In this document: positions 33,775-42,290 of the stretch, piece by piece
Numbering within the stretch: position 1 is the stretch's first letter
Layout of the letters: every line of letters begins with the position of its first letter
Origin: Lepidostoma basale
Lineage: Eukaryota > Arthropoda > Insecta > Trichoptera > Lepidostomatidae
DNA: 64,000 nucleotides
Direction of reading: 5' to 3'
Assembly (NCBI GenBank): GCA_022606425.2
Contig: JAHDVF020001501.1
Location: 868,001-932,000, forward strand
Position numbers and translations under genes: made by a program
Notes under the pieces: generated by a model
Seen by the model: the letters and a program-made list of their open reading frames with translations, nothing else
What the model was told of the DNA's origin: nothing
The model's database searches: none

Positions 33775-34015
33775 ATAGAAAATTATCTCCAGGTGATTGC
33801 CTCGTAAAAAGTGACCAAGGGGCAGACCAAATAAAAGACCAAGGAAAAGATGGACCGACTGCGTGAAAATGGACTTGGAAAAAATAGTAAGATCTCGAGA
33901 ATGGAGAGATATTGCCAGGGACAGGAAAAGAGAATGAAAAGAGATGGCCAGTAGAGGAATGTTAGGGAAGAGGCCAAATCCCACAACGGAATGTAGAGAC
34001 AAGAAGAAGAACAAT
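33775..34015 (+). mobile_element. LINE family P C-terminal fragment
   Basis: Forward phrases RGRPNKRPRKRWTDCVKMDL, EKIVRSREWRDIARDRKRE and, after a stop, NVREEAKSHN. The GRP--RPRKRW-DCV...EWR--ARDR order equals that at 58437-58648. Long hydrophobic frames on the opposite strand are shadows. Confidence 0.83.
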
Positions 34016-34059
34016 ATACACTTTTTTAGTTACTGCATTCGAGAGAGGAACGAAATTTA

Positions 34060-34180
34060 AGAAACCGCTAGTACAAAGTGAATGCGCGTTGCCCACAGTT
34101 GATATACATGAAAGCGGATGGAGGAGGCCAATTTCCAGGAGAAGGTGACTTTAGGCTGACGATGATGATGGCTAAAAGTA
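34060..34180 (+). mobile_element. LINE family L-like extreme 3' end
   Basis: KRMEEANFQEKVTLG, then a stop and a GATGATGATGGC tail. Short and worn. Confidence 0.5.
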
Positions 34181-34251
34181 AAAATCGCCACGATGTTATC
34201 CATCCCCGATCGGAGAGAGACAATAATAAATAAAATTATTTAATATAAAAT

Positions 34252-34721
34252 ATAGGGTGTTTCTTAAGAGGTACAATTCATATACAAAATGAAAAAAAAA
34301 CACATTAAAATAATGTAAATGTCTATGATATTGGCTTTATTTAATAGATAATTTTATGCCATTGTTGTTCAAATATGATTTCGGGCATATAAGCGCCACG
34401 GCAACCTCGAATGAAGCGCAATCGTGAAATCCAATTTTCGACAATTGTCGTGCGAAAACGATCCTTGGTCTTCCGAATAACTTGCTCGAATGGATGATTA
34501 TGTCGACCGTAAAATGGACGTAGTGCACGATAAGTTTTGCGAACCGAACCATGATTTTCAAAATAAATTTCCACAATTTGCAAGCGCTATTGTAACGTCA
34601 GTCTATTCATGGTAAAATGGCAAAACGTATTGATTACAAATCAACTGTCAATTGTTAAATTGACAGTCTGTAGAAACAATGTTGCTAGTTTAAAAATTAA
34701 ACCTCCAAAAAACACCCCATA
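34252..34721 (-). mobile_element. MITE, internally deleted DNA transposon
   Basis: The ends are inverted: AGGGTGTTTCTTAAGAGGT at 34254 and, on the other strand, GGGGTGTTTTTTGGAGGT ending at 34719. Length is about 470 bases. Inside, the reverse strand keeps the start and end of a transposase-like protein joined together (34583-34341). The likely target duplication is a TA or AT, which cannot be resolved by eye. The GGGTGTTTTTT terminus and the protein style suggest a Tc/mariner-superfamily relative whose N terminus is of the DUF4817 helix-turn-helix type. Confidence 0.8.
34341..34583 (-). CDS. Miniature transposase-like frame inside the MITE
   Basis: An open frame of 80 codons. Residues 2-45 read QIVEIYFENHGSVRKTYRAL, then RPFYGRHNHPFEQVIRK, which resembles the N-terminal helix-turn-helix (DUF4817-like) of insect transposases. 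Residues 50-77 (VENWISRLRFIRGCRGAYMP, EIIFEQQWH) resemble the C-terminal end (an ENW--R---C--A-GGH--DIIF-type block). The catalytic DDE core that should lie between them is absent, so it cannot be a transposase. It could bind DNA if expressed; that is speculation. The start ATG at 34583 is the first in frame. Confidence 0.45.
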   Translation of the reverse strand: MQIVEIYFENHGSVRKTYRALRPFYGRHNHPFEQVIRKTKDRFRTTIVENWISRLRFIRGCRGAYMPEIIFEQQWHKIIY

Positions 34722-34799
34722 TGAACACCTCAAGGTTGACATACTCGTGTATATATTTTTGATACCCACCTCACGATCCGATAAAACAAGAAATGATTC

Positions 34800-35280
34800 A
34801 TAAGGCATCTCAATTATTTTAGAATACGAAAAAATATATTTTTTACTAGAAAATCAAACATCGGAATGTATCGATAGCGTTCGATGTTTCCATAACAACC
34901 TAAATGTTTAATACCTGAAACTGATTTGAAATCTTAGTTAGCTGTATTTACACTACTTGCTTCATTCACCGCTTGGTTCTATAGAATCCAGAAGTTGGCC
35001 TCAGTCAAGGGACGCCCGTCCTAAGTAACCACACCAAACTAATGATCTCCTGGTATTTTGGGGCTATTCGGTTATTAGTTTTAAACTTGCGTTTTAGTTC
35101 CAAGTGTTGACAAGTTGGAGATACCTGAATGTTTGGTAGCATGCTTTTTATTCCACGGAGGGTTTTACTAAAACCTTCGCGAAAACACCGGATCTGAATG
35201 CTATCAAAAGAGTCGAAATAAATTTTACACGTTCAACTTCACATTCTATACATTTTTATGAAATATTATGTACAAAAAAT
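34800..35280. other. No assignable feature
   Basis: Ordinary AT-rich sequence with a slightly GC-richer patch near 34990-35050; no matches noticed. Confidence 0.45.
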
Positions 35281-35284
35281 GCGG

Positions 35285-35655
35285 TTAAAGTGAGATCCAT
35301 TAGAAGTATGTTGAGTAAAACGATCTACGACAGAGTTTCAAATGCTGATATAGGGAAGGAATATAGAGCGGAAGAAAGTATTAGGAAGAAAATTATGAAA
35401 AGATCACTGCTTTGGTTAGGTCACATGGAACTCACGTATGAAGAAAAAATGGTTTAGAAAATAAACGCTAAAGATGTGAATGGAGAACGGAGTCAAGGAA
35501 GACCAAGGTAAACAAAGCATGACCAAATGAATCAAATTTTAAAAGTCGGCCATGTTACAAATCGGAGGAATCTACGTGCGTGTATGACTCACTGTATGAA
35601 TGTGGAGGAAACTACAGAGGTGTGTTAGGATAGAGGAGTGTGTAGCGTGATGGTT
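35285..35655 (+). mobile_element. LINE family H 3' region
   Basis: Forward: VRSIRSMLSKTIYDRVSNAD, IRKKIMKRSLLWLGHMEL, GERSQGRPR and VEET-EVC. Then the GCGTGATGGTTTG terminus at 35646, with the TTAG tail reduced to TTGTTG. Several stops. Confidence 0.82.
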
Positions 35656-35944
35656 TGTTGTTGTTATTTTTAGAACTATTTAAATTTATTTTTCTCTTGT
35701 TATATTTATTTTTCTATGTCTTGGTGAATTTAAAAATTCTATAAAGATATCAACAATGCTAAATTTTTAAATAAATCATTATTTTTTCTACTTGCATATG
35801 ATATGTTGGTGGTTTTATACATACTCTCTTCATTAAATTAACAATTTTAAACATAAAATAAATAAATTAATAACTTTCATGTTATACGTAGAAAAAATTG
35901 CTTAATTAATTGAAATTATATTTAAATATGCATTTGCATTTGAA

Positions 35945-36575
35945 CGCCCGTATCGTTGAAAGGGTTGAAAAATGTAAATACCTCGGCAGCATACTAACAC
36001 AATCTCTTGACCCAGATGTAGAGATAAAATGCAGAATTGAGGCAGCAAGAAACATTTAGTAAAATTAAATCACTCATATGCATATACTGCAATGATAGCA
36101 TAAATTTGAAACTCCGCCAGAAAATGATCAAATGCTATATGTTGTCTGTTTTATTGTATGGGTGTGAAACGTGGACCTTAAAAGTCAACTCAACGAACAG
36201 ACTGGAAGCATTTGAAATGTGTCTCTATCGCCGGATACTCAAAATTCCCTGGACGGACATGGATACCAATACCGAAGTCCTGAGGCGAGCTAGAGTTGAC
36301 CAGGAGCTGTTATCAACTATCAAAGTTCGGAAAATTTCCCATCTGGGTCATGTAATGCATGGAGAAAAGTAACACCTTCTCCAACTGATATTGGAGGGGA
36401 AAATTGAGGGACACCGAGGGCCCGGTAGGAGACAGATGTCCTGGCTGCGAAACGTAACGGAGTGGACCGGCATCCGAAGTATGGAGGAGCTGTTCCGGGC
36501 GGAGCAGGACAGGGACAGGTTTGCCGAGGTGAACGCCAACTTTGTGGGGACCCGACAGGATACTTAAAGAAGAAG
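35945..36575 (+). mobile_element. LINE family I C-terminal region, longest copy
   Basis: RIVERVEKCKYLGSILTQS and DVEIKCRIEAARN in one frame. A one-base shift near 36045 leads to FSKIKSLICIYCN, MLSVLLYGCETWTLKVN, RLEAFEMCLYRRILKIPW and LLSTIKVRKISHLGHVM up to a stop at 36370. Then QLILEGKIEGHRGPGRRQMS, WLRNVTEWTG and DRDRFAEVNANF to 36565. This covers everything after the RT palm. Two disruptions in 600 bases make it one of the youngest LINE copies here. The tail is AAGAAGAAGA. Confidence 0.9.
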
Positions 36576-36716
36576 ATATTTTAATATGAGCTGATTTAAA
36601 TAAAATTAAAAATGTCACAAAACATTTTTTCAATTTCCAGAAACATGCCCTTGCATGTCCCTTTTCAGTTTTTTTTTTAATATGTTAATAAATGTTATTG
36701 CAATCAAAATTTAAAC

Positions 36717-36765
36717 GGTGATGAAGGACTGTCCAAAACATGTCTGTAAAAATTTTTTTGAAAAC
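36717..36765 (+). mobile_element. Family E motif, decayed
   Basis: GGTGATGA, A, GGAC/GTCC hairpin, AAAA in place of GAAA, ACATGT, C, TGT. The box lacks C3 and the second box lacks G12. Confidence 0.55.
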
Positions 36766-36849
36766 ATATTGTTTTTTTAAAGTTATTTAAATGTGATTTT
36801 CGATTAGGTTTTGTATCAATTGATTAAAACTATATTCAATTGCAAAACG

Positions 36850-37215
36850 CCGCAACACTTTTCTATCATCTCGTATATCTTGAATTTTCTCTGCATTCAT
36901 ACATCGTGATGTCATCGCTCATCAATTTTTACAACTGCAAACATGACTGCCTTAAAATAATTAATTCATATCGTCATGTCAAGTTTTCGCAAGTCTTCAC
37001 CAAATTTTTGTTAAACGTTTGGAATAATCAAACAACCTCAGTGACCCTTTCTAAATTTTAATGTATACACATTTATTTACCTTTACATTCCTCTTTTATT
37101 TTTTCGTCATATATTCTATTATACATCGTCTTTCCGTATACTATTCAAATCTGTTTCACTTCTATAGCATTTATCCTATTTTCATCATCCTTAGCCAGCA
37201 CCGTGCTCTATCTCC
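36850..37215 (-). mobile_element. LINE family H remnant, badly decayed
   Basis: The reverse strand gives SVVVWR-like, DDENRINAIEVKQI and RCMNAEKI, in the right order for family H but with many stops and no tail. Confidence 0.6.
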
Positions 37216-37261
37216 ATACAACCACTACTAAGAAAATTTTAATATAATTTAAATCACTAGT

Positions 37262-37350
37262 GTCTTTTGTTTTTACACCACTTTATTTGGTTTTATCTAA
37301 CCAACCGGTTTTTAAAAACAAAGATACAGGGTTACTTAAACAAACAAAAT
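37262..37350 (-). mobile_element. Family A remnant
   Basis: CACCACTTTATTTGGTTTTA, then CCAACCGGTTTT: the tail and palindrome of family A on the minus strand. The helix II and box region is lost. Confidence 0.6.
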
Positions 37351-37374
37351 AAAGTACTTGTTAAGATAATCGAA

Positions 37375-37600
37375 TAATTTTACTGAAATATCATGATGAA
37401 AGTTCATTTTAAATAATTATCTAATTAAACGATGTTTTTTAAAACTGCTTTCACTTTTGTCTCTATTTTGACAGCGACCGGTTTCTCTAGGCTCGTCTGT
37501 CGATGTCCAGCAAGCCTAGCGAAACCAGTCGCTCTCAAAATTAAAACAAAAGTGGAGGTAATTAAAAAAACATCGTTTTATTTAATTATCATTTATAACA
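37375..37600. mobile_element. Family B inverted-dimer element, both tails present
   Basis: The left arm includes the full distal tail (TTTTACTGAAATATCATGA, AAGTTCATTTTAAA). The right arm includes the CATCGTTTTATTTAATTATC end. Centres: minus GACAGCGACCGGTTTC; plus TCTGTCGATG, a helix with TCCAG/CTAGC, GAAA, CCAGTC. The same core as the copies at 4597 and 24640 (CTGTCGA) confirms A6-to-U as a family feature. Confidence 0.8.
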
Positions 37601-37639
37601 AAGTGCTTCACAAAAGTATAAATTTCTTTAATTTCGTGT

Positions 37640-37790
37640 AAAGTTTTCCACATAATTCAGACATCATAAATAAATAGTGATAATATTCCATTGTTTTGGT
37701 CGAAACACCTGATGATGTCAACATCGCGTAAAATAAAATACAATTGTGATACAAAAAACAATGTTTATTCATTAACAGTTTAAATATATT
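37640..37790 (+). mobile_element. Family F element, partial
   Basis: CCTGATGATG followed by a small GATG/CATC hairpin, then directly GCGTAAAATAAAATAC and TTGTGATACAAAAAACAATG. Compared with 58355-58440, the GAAA and palindrome block is missing. The CTGATGA box itself is intact. Confidence 0.6.
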
Positions 37791-38292
37791 GATAATGGCA
37801 TTACACAATAGAGTTCTAGTGCCAACCCTCATGTATGGAAGTGAAGCTTGGAGCTGGCAAAAGAAGGATGAAAGCAGGATAAACGCCGTAGAAATGAGAT
37901 CACTAAGAAGAATGTGCGGGAAAACGTTGTATGATAGAATACCGAACGATGAAATAAGAGAGAAATGTAAGGCAAATGACTGTATCATGGATAATATTTA
38001 AAAAGGATCATTGAGATGGTTTGGACATATGGAACGAATGGATGAGAGTAGAATGGTTAAAAAATTGTAAGTTGTTAAAAGCCGAGGACAACCGAGGAAA
38101 ACATGGCATGACCAAATTAATCAATTACTAAAAGGCGGCCACATTCGAAGTCGGAATAATCGACGTGCGTGCATGGTACGATTTATGATTGTAGAGGAAG
38201 CCCGAGAGGTATGCCAGGACAGAGCATTGTGACGATCCATCCTCTCTGCCTACCCCTCTGGGGAAATGGCGTGATGGTTAGTTAGTTATTTA
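37787..38292 (+). mobile_element. LINE family H, long 3' region
   Basis: An open frame from 37789 to 38001 reads ALHNRVLVPTLMYGSEAWSW, INAVEMRSLRRMCGKTLYD and RIPNDEIREKCKAND. After a stop it continues in the same frame with KGSLRWFGHMERMDESRM, RGQPRKTWHDQINQLLKGG, RRACMVRFMIVEEAREVCQ and LSAYPSGEMA, stop, WLVS and the TTAGTTAG tail. The few scattered stops make this the most complete H copy and the reference for the family. Confidence 0.92.
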
Positions 38293-38499
38293 TATATTGA
38301 TAATAGTTTTCTTGATTTATATATTTGATTTTTTATGAAATTTCAAATTAAATAAATTCCGTACATTCGAGAACATTTTAAGCACATATTCCTTTTTAAT
38401 ATAAAATTACATATGAAAAAGGTTATGCGGTCGTAATCTAATAAAAAATGACGTCATATTTTCGATCGTTTAACGCATCAGTAGATAATAAATCCTACG

Positions 38500-38860
38500 C
38501 TATCAGAATCAGAAAGCAGCATCCTTCCCGAGGGGGCAGGAGTAGGGCCTGGGTGGCTCTTTGCCCCGCCGTTCGGAGGTGAGTGAAAAAGTACACAAGC
38601 CGTACATGATGCTTACTAACGAGAAGAGAATGGAGAACTGCGCAATCCCCGAGTTCAAAATTTCATCACGTAAATGCATACCGCCACGCGAGGGTCTCTG
38701 GGTTTATCTGTGGCGCGACGTGTACCGAGTACTTACATATAGAGCACACACGAATACATGGCTGTTTGTAGTTACACTTATCTACTTACCCGCGCAGTCG
38801 ACTGGCTGCTATCGTAGACAAGTACTTTCATATATTTTTTAGCTTAGCGTGTATACTTCA
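38500..38860 (+). other. Unassigned GC-richer block with a 93-codon frame
   Basis: The frame 38561-38842 starts MPRRSEVSEKVHKPYMM and has no domain I recognise. A GGAGGTGAGTG phrase at 38574 looks like a splice donor but has no matching exon context. Composition and lack of repeat partners suggest possible unique host sequence. Confidence 0.25.
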
Positions 38861-39034
38861 TTTATAATTAAAATCATCCGATTCCTTCTCTGTTTCCAAA
38901 GTAACGTGACTGAACTCGTATTTTAATTTTCACTTCATTATTTACAATATACTTTTACCTGGGAATGACGATATCCAATATTAATCTTATTTTAAACATT
39001 TTTTTTATTTTAAACAATATTAAAAATGCAGAAG

Positions 39035-39445
39035 AAATAAGATCTCATAGACGAATGTGTAGATACTCTGTATGATAGTGTCGAACGAAATAAGGAGTGA
39101 ATGCAGTGCGAAAGATGGTGTTATGAACAAAATATTGATAGGATCATTAAGATAGTTTGTACACATGGAAAGAATGAATTAAGAAAGTAGGGTATAAAAG
39201 TATATGTTAACGATGTTAATGAAACTCAAAATAGAGGAAGACCGAGGAAAACGTGACTCGATCAAATAAAGCAACTATTGAATGTCGGCCAAGTGAGGAG
39301 TCAGAGAAATCGGCGCGCGTGCATTACACGATGTATGAATGTTGAGGAAGCGAGAAAAATATGTCAGGAAAGAAAAGTGCGGTAGCGCATTCTTTCTGCC
39401 TACCGCTTCGGAGAGACGGCATGATGATTAGTTAGTTAGTTTGTA
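39035..39445 (+). mobile_element. LINE family H 3' region with (TTAG)n tail
   Basis: Forward: an EEIRSHRRMCRYSV-like start, GSLR-F-HMERMN, QNRGRPRKT and VRSQRNRRACI-RCMNVEEA, with the tail GATTAGTTAGTTAGT at 39425-39442. It resembles the copy at 30680 closely. Confidence 0.85.
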
Positions 39446-39514
39446 TAAAAAAGCATTCATCTAAAATTCAGAATGCTCTGATAAAATAATGAAAACGTAA
39501 AACAAATTGACACA

Positions 39515-39738
39515 TCTTTATTATTAAGTGGGCTTCGACTTGTGTTTATCGTCGACCGGTTTCGGCAGCTTGCTGACATCTTCTGGCCGCAAGCTGCTGA
39601 AACCGGTCAACGATAAACACAAGTGGAAGCACACTAATATTTAATGATAAAGAAATTTCGTATTTTTTTTTTTGTTTTCATTATTTGAAATGAACTTCTA
39701 CCGAGAAATTTCAATTAAAAATGTTAATAATGCACTGA
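39515..39738. mobile_element. Family C inverted-dimer element
   Basis: Arms around GGCTTCGACTTGTGTTTATC (39530) and its complement (GATAAACACAAGTGGAAGC at 39613). The minus core reads CCAGAAGATG, TCAGC-AAGCTGCC, GAAA, CCGGTC. The plus core is reduced to AAGCTGCTGAAACCGGTC. The distal tail (ATGAACTTCTACCGAGAAA) is at 39689. Confidence 0.78.
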
Positions 39739-40315
39739 TTACATTATCATTTTGCGTAGATAGCAGACACTAGCATTAGTCTAAGTAATATTAATTTCGA
39801 TGTTCCATAACTTTGCAAACTCGCTGCACCCTAGAAAGGAGAAATGTCACAATATGTTCAGAAATTCGGGTTTCAGCCGTAATTAATTACCGAAATTGAA
39901 CCTCGCACGCAGTATTAACGGGGCCAATTCGACACCGCGTATTTATTATTTATGGCTTATTAAACTTTATTGGCCTATAAAAAGGCCTTGAGATGAGTTC
40001 GGGGTTCTCCGAGCTTGTTGCGGCCTCTACGATAATTCTCCAGGAAAGTTTTAAGTACGGTTTAAGGGGAATTTACGGGTAAGTGCGACCGCAACATCTG
40101 CGGCCATTGATCCGCCATCCGCCATCCCCGCCCGGCGGCCGTCTTAGCTCAGGGCGCCGTGAGCTCTAACCGGAACCGATTTAAAGGGAACCTGTTTAAC
40201 CGGAACCAATTTCACCAGCGACCTGTTTAACTGAAACTTAACAAAAATCTGTTAAAGCCATCAATATTTTTACAAAAAACGATTTTAATCGACACTACCT
40301 TCGAATCAATACTCT
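39738..40315. other. Unassigned, GC-rich in its second half
   Basis: 39990-40240 is the most GC-rich part of this neighbourhood, with a short internal repetition (AACCGGAACC-ATTT occurring twice, GCGACCTGTTTAACTG). No frame with a known domain. Confidence 0.4.
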
Positions 40316-40385
40316 AGTCTTCTGCTTCTTTTGGTGCCGTGCCAGGTCCCCCCAACGTTGGCGATCACTACAGCAAAGGTATTCG
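40315..40385 (-). mobile_element. LINE family I terminal scrap
   Basis: The minus strand resembles the FAV-IANVGGTWHG-like end of family I with an AGAAGCAGAAGA tail. 40385-40735, which follows, is GC-richer, repeat-like in style (GTTTCCCGTTGCCTTCTC) and unassigned. Confidence 0.5.
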
Positions 40386-40788
40386 CCATAATCATTCCTG
40401 GGAAAAGGTGACCGGAGTGGTTTCCCGTTGCCTTCTCTGGTGGATTTTTCTGTCGGGGTTACCTTCCCTTAGCTGATTGGATCTGGTTTGGAGGCGCCAG
40501 AAACTCGCCTTTCATCCCCTCGTTATCTGCTGTGATCACACGGTTATGAGTGTGACCCCATTGCCCGGGGTTCGCGACAGGGACGCTAACGAGTTGGACT
40601 AGTCAGTAGTGTTGCCGGTGGAAAGCAACTGGGCGTTTCACAGCATTTTATAGAATCACACCCTCCAGCAAGATGTGACTCGCCGCGACCCTACTAACAA
40701 TTCGAACCCCTCTAATACTCTAGTACCTACACCTAAAAACCTATTTTAAAATTTTATTTATCTGAAATTGATTAAACAGTTTTTTTAT

Positions 40789-40960
40789 GTATTTGGTATA
40801 CAACCACTTTATTTTTGAGAATGAGGGCCTACCGGTTTCGCTCCATGCGAGCTTCCTCAGGGCTTTATACATACGTATGTATAAATCCCTGAGAAAGCTC
40901 GCATAGAGCGAAACCGGTAGGCCCTCATTCTCAAAAATAATGTGGTTGTATACCAAATAC
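40789..40960. mobile_element. Family A near-perfect 172-base palindrome
   Basis: Arms 40789-40871 and 40873-40960 are almost perfect complements, from GTATTTGGTATACAACCACT through AGGGCCTACCGGTTTCGCTC to the central TACATACGTATGTA. Each arm carries a hammerhead-like core. With effectively no spacer the RNA from either strand would fold into one long hairpin, and DNA cruciform formation is possible. Confidence 0.9.
40827..40863 (-). ncRNA. Hammerhead-ribozyme-like motif, family A, intact core
   Basis: Minus strand: GCC (40863-40861), CTGAGGA, extra A, helix II GCTC/GAGC with a GCATG loop, GAAA, CCGG between A15.1 and U16.1, A17, then GGC. Helix I is GCC/GGC. H17 is A, permitted by the consensus but less usual than C. 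The mirror copy on the plus strand (40888-40924) has CTGAGAA, i.e. G8 to A. Confidence 0.68.
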
Positions 40961-41369
40961 GAGCACATAATAAATATTGTGAAGATCCAATGGTCGGAAT
41001 GTTATGAAATATTGGTAAGCATCTAATGTGAAAACCCTGTTTTCGTCTTCGATTCTTTATTATCTCTTATGGTGAAACGTACCGATAATGGTAATTTACT
41101 CTACTTTTGATGAGGTAGCTTCTAGTTATAGATGTCTCCTCTTAATAATGTATCAATCGGATCGGAGCAACACTTCGGGGTGGATGTGACCACGATGTTA
41201 CATGATATTATAATACTCGTACATTACTTTTTTTTATCTTAATTTATTTTATTTCCAGTACCATAAGTATTTTAACTCTTAAATATTATTTATACCTTAT
41301 TTTGTCTTAGTTTAACTTCAATCTCGTTTCACACTATCACTTGTTTATTTGTTAACTATTATTTTATAT

Positions 41370-41475
41370 TTGCGGTAGCATGTAATTGGCCTTATTTTAA
41401 TTATTCTAAATGTTTTATTATAGTTATGTTATTGATATCGCTGTATGTTCCCCTTAATAAATAAATAAATAAAAA
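41370..41475. repeat. Repeat S, inverted copy
   Basis: GGTAGCATGTAATTGGCCTT...TGTATGTTCCCCTTAATAAA matches the reverse complement of 25560-25690 and ends in (AAAT)n. Confidence 0.65.
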
Positions 41476-41489
41476 AGAGTATGATTAAT

Positions 41490-41700
41490 ATAATTATTAG
41501 TAATAAAAACTTCTGTGTTCTAGAAAATTTATAATATTTTATGAGATTGACACGTTTTGCCTTGCTAAGTCATTATCAAATGTCGTAGCAAAGCAAAACA
41601 TGTATTACCAATAAACTATAGTAAAACTTCAATAATTAAGACAATATATTTCGTATCAATTATTTAAGTTTTACATAATTGTTAAAGAAACAATAAATGT
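41490..41700. mobile_element. Family D inverted element with terminal hairpin
   Basis: AATAAAAACTTCTGTGTTCTAGAAAATT on the left and its complement-like tail on the right. Centres: GACACGTTTTGCCTTGC (minus) and TGTCGTAGCAAAGCAAAACATG (plus), both with damaged GAAA. Terminal hairpin ATTGTTAAAGAAACAAT at 41678-41694. Confidence 0.72.
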
Positions 41701-41727
41701 GATTTATTTATTAAAAATAATTTGTTT

Positions 41728-41800
41728 GTTTTGTTACACTAACGAAGCTTCGACTGGTGCGAACCCGGTTGGTTTGATAAGACAAAATAAAATTGTTTAA
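41728..41800 (+). mobile_element. Family A single element, decayed
   Basis: CTAACGA, AGCTT hairpin region, GGTGCGAACCCGGTTGG, then TTTGATAAGACAAAATAAA. The boxes are altered (CTAACGA, GAAC). Confidence 0.6.
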
Positions 41801-41829
41801 AAAAATACAAAAATGCTTTATCTTCTTCT

Positions 41830-42012
41830 TATTATTATTCTTGTCCTTGTCCGGTGCATAGGGCCTCAAGGAATCCTCTCCACCCGACTCTATCGCATGC
41901 CTGATGCCTAACATCATCCCAAGTGAGGCCCGCTGCTTTAACCTCGTCCTGCAGGGCTCTTCTCCAGGTGGTTCTAGGTCTACCCCTCTTTCTCTTCGCG
42001 CCCTGAGCGATG
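41830..42012 (-). mobile_element. LINE family J C terminus, uninterrupted
   Basis: The minus strand reads without a stop KRKRGRPRTTWRRALQDEVK, AAGLTWDDVRHQACDRVGWR and GFLEALCTGQGQE, then a stop and an (AAT/AAG)n tail. It is better preserved than 3340-3590. Confidence 0.88.
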
Positions 42013-42290
42013 CAGGCTGGGTTCCGTCTCGAATGATTAATTTATATTATTTAAAAACAGCTCACGGCACTGCCGGAAGGTTTCAGACCACGTGGCCAAA
42101 CACTAAAAAGATGGCGAGATATTTGGCGGGCCACTTCCCAGGAGAACGGCGATGCAACCAATAACAAGTCATAAAACATACGAGTATAAGAAGAAGAAGT
42201 TATATGTATTGAAATCAATATAATTTTACTTACTGTATACGACCCCTTGTTTAAGGATTGTAGTAGTTATAATTTGTTTCAATAATTTAA
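42012..42290. other. No assignable feature
   Basis: Mixed sequence; a stretch near 42080-42160 (CATTTCCCAGGAGAA-like) might be another LINE scrap but has no diagnostic motif. Confidence 0.35.

Noticed and set aside
37608..37988. 126-codon minus-strand frame
   Set aside because: Antisense to LINE H and family F sequence.
38561..38842. Host protein-coding exon
   Set aside because: No recognisable domain, no matched acceptor and donor in frame, and the length is within chance for this composition; listed only as an unassigned block.
4612..40960. Palindromes as bacterial-style terminators or CRISPR repeats
   Set aside because: Context is eukaryotic, spacing is irregular, and the units are dispersed mobile elements with shared tails.
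4500..41694. Family B, C and D cores as active hammerheads
   Set aside because: Their boxes carry core changes (A6 to U in B, U4 to A in C, C3 and G8 changes in D) expected to stop cleavage; only the hammerhead-like architecture is claimed.
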